A program made the position numbers and the translations under genes. Below the pieces are notes generated by a model. It made no database searches and had not been told where the DNA came from. It saw only the letters and a list, made by a program, of their open reading frames with translations. Source: an uncultured Oscillibacter sp. (GTDB lineage: Bacteria > Bacillota > Clostridia > Oscillospirales > Oscillospiraceae). From it: a stretch of DNA of 9,104 nt. Below are positions 5,457 through 9,104 of the stretch, piece after piece (position 1 is the stretch's first letter; each line of letters starts with the position of its first letter). The stretch is taken from assembly GCA_904393855.1 (NCBI GenBank), contig CAJFNE010000068.1, forward strand, positions 2,671 through 11,774. Reading direction: 5' to 3'.

Positions 5457-6545
5457 ATGAAATACGGCCGCACATACAACTTTTCCGCCGGTCCCGCCAT
5501 GATGCCGGAGGAGGTCCTGGAGGAGATCGCCGCCGAGGTGATGAACTACCGCGGCAGCGGGATGTCCGTCATGGAGATGAGCCACCGCTCCCAGGTGTTC
5601 CAGCAGATCCGGGACCAAGCGGAGGCCGACCTGCGCAAGCTGATGGGAATTCCCGACAACTACAAGGTCCTGTTCATCCAGGGCGGCGGCACCGTCCAGT
5701 TCGCCATGGTGCCCATGAACCTGATGAAAAACGGCGTGGCCTGCTATGTGGAGACCGGCAACTGGTCCAAGAAGGCCATCGCCGAGGCCAAGAGATACGG
5801 CGAGGTGAAGATCGTCGCCTCCTCCGCCGACAAGAACTTCTCCTATATCCCCGACTGCTCGGACCTGGACATTCCCGAAAATGCTGACTATGTCTATATC
5901 TGCGAGAACGAGACCATCAACGGCACCACCTATTTCCATCTGCCCGACACCAAGGGCAAGGTGCTGGTGAGCGACCAGTCCTCCATGTTCCTCTCCCGGC
6001 CCTGCGACGTCAGCAAGTACGGCCTGATCTGGGCCGGCGTGCAGAAGAACGTGGGCCCCGCCGGCATGGCGGTGGTCATCATCCGGGAGGACCTGCTGCG
6101 GGACGACCTGCCCCAGTTCGTGCCCACCTATCTCAGCTACAAGGTCCACGCGGACAACGACTCCCTGTACAACACCCCCAACTGCTGGGCCATCTACTGC
6201 TGCGGCAAGGTCTTCCAGTACCTGCTGAAAAACGGCGGCCTGGAGGCCATGGATCAGCGCAACCGGGAGAAGGCCGCGATCCTCTACGACTTCCTGGACC
6301 AGAGCAAGTTCTTCACTGCCGCCGTCCGGAAGGAGGACCGCTCCCTGATGAACGTGCCTTTCGTCACCCCCAGCAAGGAGCAGGACGCCGCCGTGGTTGC
6401 GGCCAGCAAGGCGGCGGGCTTTGACAACCTGAAGGGCCACAAGAGCGTGGGCGGCCTGCGGGCGTCCATCTACAACGCCATGCCCAGGGAGGGTGTGGAG
6501 GCCCTGGTGGAGTTCCTGAAGAAATACGAGGCGGAGCACGCCTGA
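5457..6545 (+). CDS. serC: Phosphoserine aminotransferase
   Basis: 362 residues, the usual SerC length. It is a PLP fold-type I (class V) aminotransferase converting 3-phosphohydroxypyruvate plus glutamate to O-phosphoserine plus 2-oxoglutarate, the second step of serine synthesis; SerC also serves vitamin B6 synthesis in some bacteria. Visible marks: YNFSAGPA at the N-terminus, FIQGGGTVQF phosphate-binding loop, VSDQSSMFLSRP with the PLP-ring aspartate, GVQKNVGPAG carrying the Schiff-base lysine K197 (Lys198 in the E. coli enzyme), and HKSVGGLRASIYNAMP near the C-terminus. An ATG at 5442 gives five extra residues, but GGAGG lies inside that extension, eight bases before the ATG at 5457, and family members begin close to YNFSAGPA, so 5457 is chosen. 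First gene of an apparent two-gene operon with its own promoter. No serA is present in the window. Confidence 0.95.
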   Translation: MKYGRTYNFSAGPAMMPEEVLEEIAAEVMNYRGSGMSVMEMSHRSQVFQQIRDQAEADLRKLMGIPDNYKVLFIQGGGTVQFAMVPMNLMKNGVACYVETGNWSKKAIAEAKRYGEVKIVASSADKNFSYIPDCSDLDIPENADYVYICENETINGTTYFHLPDTKGKVLVSDQSSMFLSRPCDVSKYGLIWAGVQKNVGPAGMAVVIIREDLLRDDLPQFVPTYLSYKVHADNDSLYNTPNCWAIYCCGKVFQYLLKNGGLEAMDQRNREKAAILYDFLDQSKFFTAAVRKEDRSLMNVPFVTPSKEQDAAVVAASKAAGFDNLKGHKSVGGLRASIYNAMPREGVEALVEFLKKYEAEHA

Positions 6546-6560
6546 GAAATCAGAGGCAGT

Positions 6561-7772
6561 ATGAAGTCGATTCGCGAGTTATATAAGATCGGCAAAGGGC
6601 CCTCCAGCTCCCACACCATCGGCCCGGAGCGGGCGGCGAAGGTATTCCGGGAACAGCACCCGGAGGCGGAGGCCTATCAGGTACGCCTGTATGAATCCCT
6701 CTGCAAAACCGGGGAGGGGCACGGAACCGACCGGGTGCTGCACGAGGTCCTGTCCCCGATCCCAACCGAGGTCCTGTTCTGCGAGGAGACCCCCGCGGAT
6801 GTCACCCATCCAAACACCATGGATTTCTTCGCCCTGAAAGGCGGACAAGTCTACGACTCCCTGCGGGTCCTCTCGGTGGGCGGCGGCGACATCCAGTACG
6901 AGGGCCAGCCGGAGAGCGCATCCCCGGAGATCTATCCCGAGAACACCTTTGCGGAGGTGGAGGACTTCTGCCGCTTCCGCGGCCTGAACCTGGCGGAATA
7001 CGTGGAATTCAACGAGGGCCGCGAGATCTGGGATTTCCTGGGCGGCATCTGGGAGGCCATGAAGCAGTCGGTGCAGGCCGGCCTGCAGGCGGAGGGGATT
7101 CTCCCCGGCGGTCTGAATATCGAGCGGAAAGCCAAGATGCTCTACCACCAGGAGGTCCCCGACGAGCTCCCCCAGGTGCGGGAGTGCAGGATCATCTCCT
7201 CCTACGCCTATGCTGTCAGCGAGCAGAACGCGGACTGCGGAACGGTCGTCACCGCGCCGACCTGCGGATCCTGCGGCGTCATTCCCGCCGCGCTGCTGTA
7301 CATGCAGCAGCAGCGGAACTTCTCGGACGAGCAGATGCTGCCGGGCCTCGCCGTGGCGGGCCTGTTTGGAAACCTCATCAAGCAGAACGCCTCCATCTCC
7401 GGCGCGGAGTGCGGCTGTCAGGCCGAGATCGGCTCCGCCTGCTCCATGGCCGCCGCGGCGCTGACGTACCTGTTCGGCCTGCGGACCGATCAGGTGCAGT
7501 ATGCGGCGGAAATCGCGCTGGAGCACCACCTGGGCCTGACCTGCGACCCCATCTGCGGCCTGGTGCAGGTCCCCTGCATCGAGCGCAACGCCGTGGCCGC
7601 CATGCGGGCGATGACCGCCAGCAACCTGGCGTATTTCCTGGCGGATACCCAGCGGATCTCCTTCGACATCGTGGTGAAAACCATGTATGAGACCGGCATC
7701 AGCATGAACCGGCGTTTTCGGGAGACGGCGGAGGGCGGTCTTGCGAAAATGTTTCAGCGCAGAAAGCGCTGA
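6561..7772 (+). CDS. sdaA: Single-chain Fe-S L-serine ammonia-lyase (serine dehydratase)
   Basis: 403 residues, matching the short single-chain class (beta-like domain, residues about 1-150; alpha catalytic domain, about 170-403; no ACT domain). It deaminates L-serine to pyruvate and ammonia using an oxygen-sensitive [4Fe-4S] cluster. Motifs: GPSSSHTIGP (13-22), TAPTCGSCGVIPA (231-243), GAECGCQAEIGSACS (281-295) and CDPICGLVQVPCIERNA (328-344). The likely cluster ligands are C286, C328 and C339, whose 42- and 11-residue spacings equal those I recall for the Legionella enzyme. The C-terminus (FRETAEGGLAKMFQRRKR) contains no cysteine. ATG is 15 bp after the serC stop with a modest AGAGG four bases upstream, so it is probably co-transcribed and perhaps translationally helped by serC. 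A strong terminator follows. Oxygen-labile chemistry fits an anaerobe. Confidence 0.93.
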   Translation: MKSIRELYKIGKGPSSSHTIGPERAAKVFREQHPEAEAYQVRLYESLCKTGEGHGTDRVLHEVLSPIPTEVLFCEETPADVTHPNTMDFFALKGGQVYDSLRVLSVGGGDIQYEGQPESASPEIYPENTFAEVEDFCRFRGLNLAEYVEFNEGREIWDFLGGIWEAMKQSVQAGLQAEGILPGGLNIERKAKMLYHQEVPDELPQVRECRIISSYAYAVSEQNADCGTVVTAPTCGSCGVIPAALLYMQQQRNFSDEQMLPGLAVAGLFGNLIKQNASISGAECGCQAEIGSACSMAAAALTYLFGLRTDQVQYAAEIALEHHLGLTCDPICGLVQVPCIERNAVAAMRAMTASNLAYFLADTQRISFDIVVKTMYETGISMNRRFRETAEGGLAKMFQRRKR

Positions 7773-7847
7773 CGGACCCGCGGGCGGAGGCGGGATGCAA
7801 TGCGCGCCGGCGCGGAGACCGTGCATATGATCGTACCTCTCAAGCGG

Positions 7848-7883
7848 AAAGAGGGCTGGCAGAAATCCGCCAGCCCTCTTTTT
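7848..7883 (+). terminator. Intrinsic terminator of the serC-sdaA operon
   Basis: GAGGGCTGGC (7851-7860) pairs perfectly with GCCAGCCCTC (7869-7878) around an 8-base loop, extended to 13 bp by AAA/TTT, and is followed by TTTTT (7879-7883). The stretch between the sdaA stop and this stem (7773-7847) shows no convincing gene. Confidence 0.9.
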
Positions 7884-7928
7884 AACGCGTTGCGGGCAGA
7901 ATTCACAAAATATTAACTGCCATCTCTA

Positions 7929-7957
7929 TTTACTTTCATAAGTTGTCAGTGTATAAT
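7929..7957 (+). promoter_or_regulatory. Promoter of the busR-opuCA operon
   Basis: TTTACT (7929-7934, 4 of 6 to consensus), 17-base spacer, perfect TATAAT (7952-7957); predicted start near 7964. A TTTCAT (7934-7939)/ATGAAA (7956-7961) dyad spans it. Because the -10 overlaps the ATG at 7956, that ATG cannot be the translation start of the mRNA made here. Confidence 0.68.
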
Positions 7958-7962
7958 GAAAT

Positions 7963-7982
7963 CATCTCATGCGAAAGAGATG
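7963..7982. promoter_or_regulatory. Inverted repeat at the busR transcription start, candidate operator
   Basis: CATCTC (7963-7968) and GAGATG (7977-7982) form a perfect 6-bp dyad with an 8-base spacer at the predicted transcription start. A further CATCTC lies at 7921-7926, 42 bp upstream (about four turns), just before the -35. It could bind BusR itself (autoregulation) or form a small leader hairpin. Assignment is inference. Confidence 0.42.
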
Positions 7983-7991
7983 GTGTATCCT

Positions 7992-8621
7992 ATGAAGGGG
8001 ACTGTCATTCCCTCTCAATACCTGCAGATTGCCCTGGATCTGGCGCAGCGCATTGCCAAGGGCGAGCTGTCGGAGGGCAGCCGGATCTACGGCCGGTCCG
8101 TCATGGCGTCGGAGTACGGCGTCTCCCCTGAGACGATCCGCAAGGCCCTGCGGCTGCTGGCGGACATGAAAGTGGTGGAGGTGAAGCCGCAGAGCGGGGC
8201 CGTGGTCCTCTCCGCCGACAGTGCCCGGCGCTATATCGAAAACTTTGACGAGGGCGCGGACGTGCAGTCCCTGCGGCGGCAGCTGAAAGACCTGATGGCG
8301 GAGTCCGCGGAGGTGAACCGGCGCATGTCGGAGACCGTGTCGGCCCTGGTGAAGAGCCAGGAGACTTTCGCGGCCGCGGATCAGCCGCTGCCCAACTACG
8401 AGGTCCCCGTTCCCCAGGGCTCCCCCCTGATCGGCAAAAACATCGGGGAGCTGCAATTCTGGCAGTCCACCGGCGGCACCATCGTGGCCATCCGGCGGGG
8501 CCAGACCGTCATCCTCTCCCCCGGTCCCTACGCGGAGCTGTATGCCGGGGATGTCATTATCCTGGTGGGAAGTCCCGCCGCCGCGGAAGCCGCCAATCGT
8601 TTCGTAACTGTAAAGGAGTGA
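7992..8621 (+). CDS. busR: BusR-type GntR/RCK_C regulator of osmolyte uptake
   Basis: 209 residues from the ATG at 7992. An upstream in-frame ATG (7956) lies inside the -10 box, and family members start close before the PxYxxIAxDIAxxI helix, so 7992 is preferred; its ribosome binding site (GGTG-type) is weak. A start at 7980 or 7983 is possible. Domains: GntR-type winged helix (about 5-73, YGRSVMASEYGVSPETIRKA), a coiled-coil stretch (about 80-117) and an RCK_C/TrkA-C domain (about 128-205, IGELQFWQSTGGTIVAIRRG and LSPGPYAELYAGD). BusR proteins of Lactococcus and Streptococcus bind c-di-AMP through RCK_C and repress the glycine betaine transporter busA. The same logic is inferred here because an OpuC-type ATPase gene follows by 10 bp, its ribosome binding site overlapping the busR stop. 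Confidence 0.88.
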   Translation: MKGTVIPSQYLQIALDLAQRIAKGELSEGSRIYGRSVMASEYGVSPETIRKALRLLADMKVVEVKPQSGAVVLSADSARRYIENFDEGADVQSLRRQLKDLMAESAEVNRRMSETVSALVKSQETFAAADQPLPNYEVPVPQGSPLIGKNIGELQFWQSTGGTIVAIRRGQTVILSPGPYAELYAGDVIILVGSPAAAEAANRFVTVKE

Positions 8622-8631
8622 ACGCAGACCC

Positions 8632-9104
8632 ATGATCCAGTTTGAACACGTTTCCAAGAGCTACGGAAAGACCCCCATCCTCAAGGACCTGAATTTCACG
8701 ATCCCCGACGGGCAGTTCGTGGTGCTGATCGGTCCCTCCGGCTGCGGAAAGACCACCACCATGAAGATGATCAACCGTCTGCTGGAGCCGGACACCGGCA
8801 CGGTGCTCATCGACGGCAAGGATGTCCACAGTCAGGACAAGGTGGAGCTGCGGCGGCATATCGGCTACGTGATCCAGCAGATCGGCCTGTTTCCCAACAT
8901 GACCGTGGCCCAGAACATCTGCGTGGTTCCCAAGCTGTTGAAATACGATAAGGCCCGCTGCGACGAGATCGTCCAGGAGATGCTGGCCCTGGTCCATATG
9001 GAGCAGTACGCGGATAAATACCCCTCGGAGCTCTCCGGCGGCCAGCAGCAGCGTGTCGGCGTGCTGCGGGCCCTGGCGGCCTCCCCGCCCATCGTGCTGA
9101 TGGA
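8632..9104 (+). CDS. opuCA: OpuC-type glycine betaine/carnitine/choline ABC transporter ATP-binding protein (5' part)
   Basis: The first 157 residues are present; the window ends inside codon 158 (GA-), expected to be the Walker B aspartate. It is an ATPase that powers import of compatible solutes. Seen: Walker A GPSGCGKTT (34-42) followed by TMKMINRLLEP, the Q-loop segment GYVIQQIGLFPNMTV (78-92), characteristic of the OpuCA/ProV-like quaternary-amine group, the signature LSGGQQQR (134-141), and Walker B PPIVLMD at the edge. CBS domains usual in this family would lie beyond the window, as would the permease and binding-protein genes. AAGGAG lies 13 bases before the ATG, somewhat far, and overlaps the busR stop, suggesting coupled translation. 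Control by the upstream BusR homologue, hence by c-di-AMP and osmotic state, is inferred. Confidence 0.92.
   Translation, partial: MIQFEHVSKSYGKTPILKDLNFTIPDGQFVVLIGPSGCGKTTTMKMINRLLEPDTGTVLIDGKDVHSQDKVELRRHIGYVIQQIGLFPNMTVAQNICVVPKLLKYDKARCDEIVQEMLALVHMEQYADKYPSELSGGQQQRVGVLRALAASPPIVLM

Noticed and set aside
5247..6539. 430-codon open frame on the minus strand
   Set aside because: Antisense to serC, which has all expected active-site motifs. The long frame is a by-product of GC-biased codons.
6579..7826. 415-codon open frame on the minus strand
   Set aside because: Antisense to the serine ammonia-lyase; low-complexity Gly/His/Arg composition, no start signals.
7800..7916. Possible 38-residue ORF after sdaA with GGAGG nine bases before ATG
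   Set aside because: Half of it is the terminator hairpin and sequence past the expected end of transcription; the peptide is not recognisable. Kept only as a weak possibility.

Overview
The window looks like a chromosomal stretch from a GC-rich, low-oxygen gut Firmicute, most likely the Oscillospiraceae/Flavonifractor-like clostridia. The reasons are strong GC bias at third codon positions, AGGAGG-type ribosome binding sites, sigma-A-type promoters confined to AT-rich gaps, an Fe-S serine ammonia-lyase, and the particular protein families present. The genus is an inference. I see no rRNA, tRNA, CRISPR array, insertion sequence or phage gene.

Layout. (1) Positions 1-2902: a DUF4330 membrane-anchored protein (minus strand) and a 741-residue protein fusing a GT4 glycosyltransferase to a CsaB-type polysaccharide pyruvyl transferase (plus strand). 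They are read divergently from promoters whose -10 boxes overlap. This is a cell-wall-polymer/S-layer-anchoring locus. (2) Positions 2903-3773: small genes. A 59-residue ribbon-helix-helix (RHH) protein starts at GTG, and its promoter carries two copies of the palindrome GTGTACAC exactly 20 bp apart around the -10 box. Two inverted repeats follow, then two small convergent genes that run into each other tail to tail as if the DNA between them, including both stop codons, had been lost. A strong hairpin terminator closes the block. (3) Positions 3774-5257: a CLC-family anion transporter (minus strand) with features of the CLC-F (fluoride/proton) branch and a short leader with a small hairpin but no visible fluoride riboswitch. 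(4) Positions 5341-7883: serC (phosphoserine aminotransferase) followed 15 bp later by a single-chain Fe-S L-serine ammonia-lyase, with a clear promoter and terminator. A serine-making gene and a serine-destroying gene thus appear to share one transcript. (5) Positions 7929-9104: a BusR-type GntR/RCK_C regulator, a family known to bind c-di-AMP, directly followed by the start of an OpuC-type glycine betaine/carnitine/choline ABC transporter ATPase, cut by the window end. This is an osmolyte-uptake module.

The best leads are the RHH operator architecture, the fused convergent gene pair, the GT4-CsaB fusion with its interlocked promoters, the CLC-F-like transporter without a riboswitch, the serC-serine lyase pairing, and the BusR promoter. 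I found no clear evidence of a wholly new defence or mobile system.
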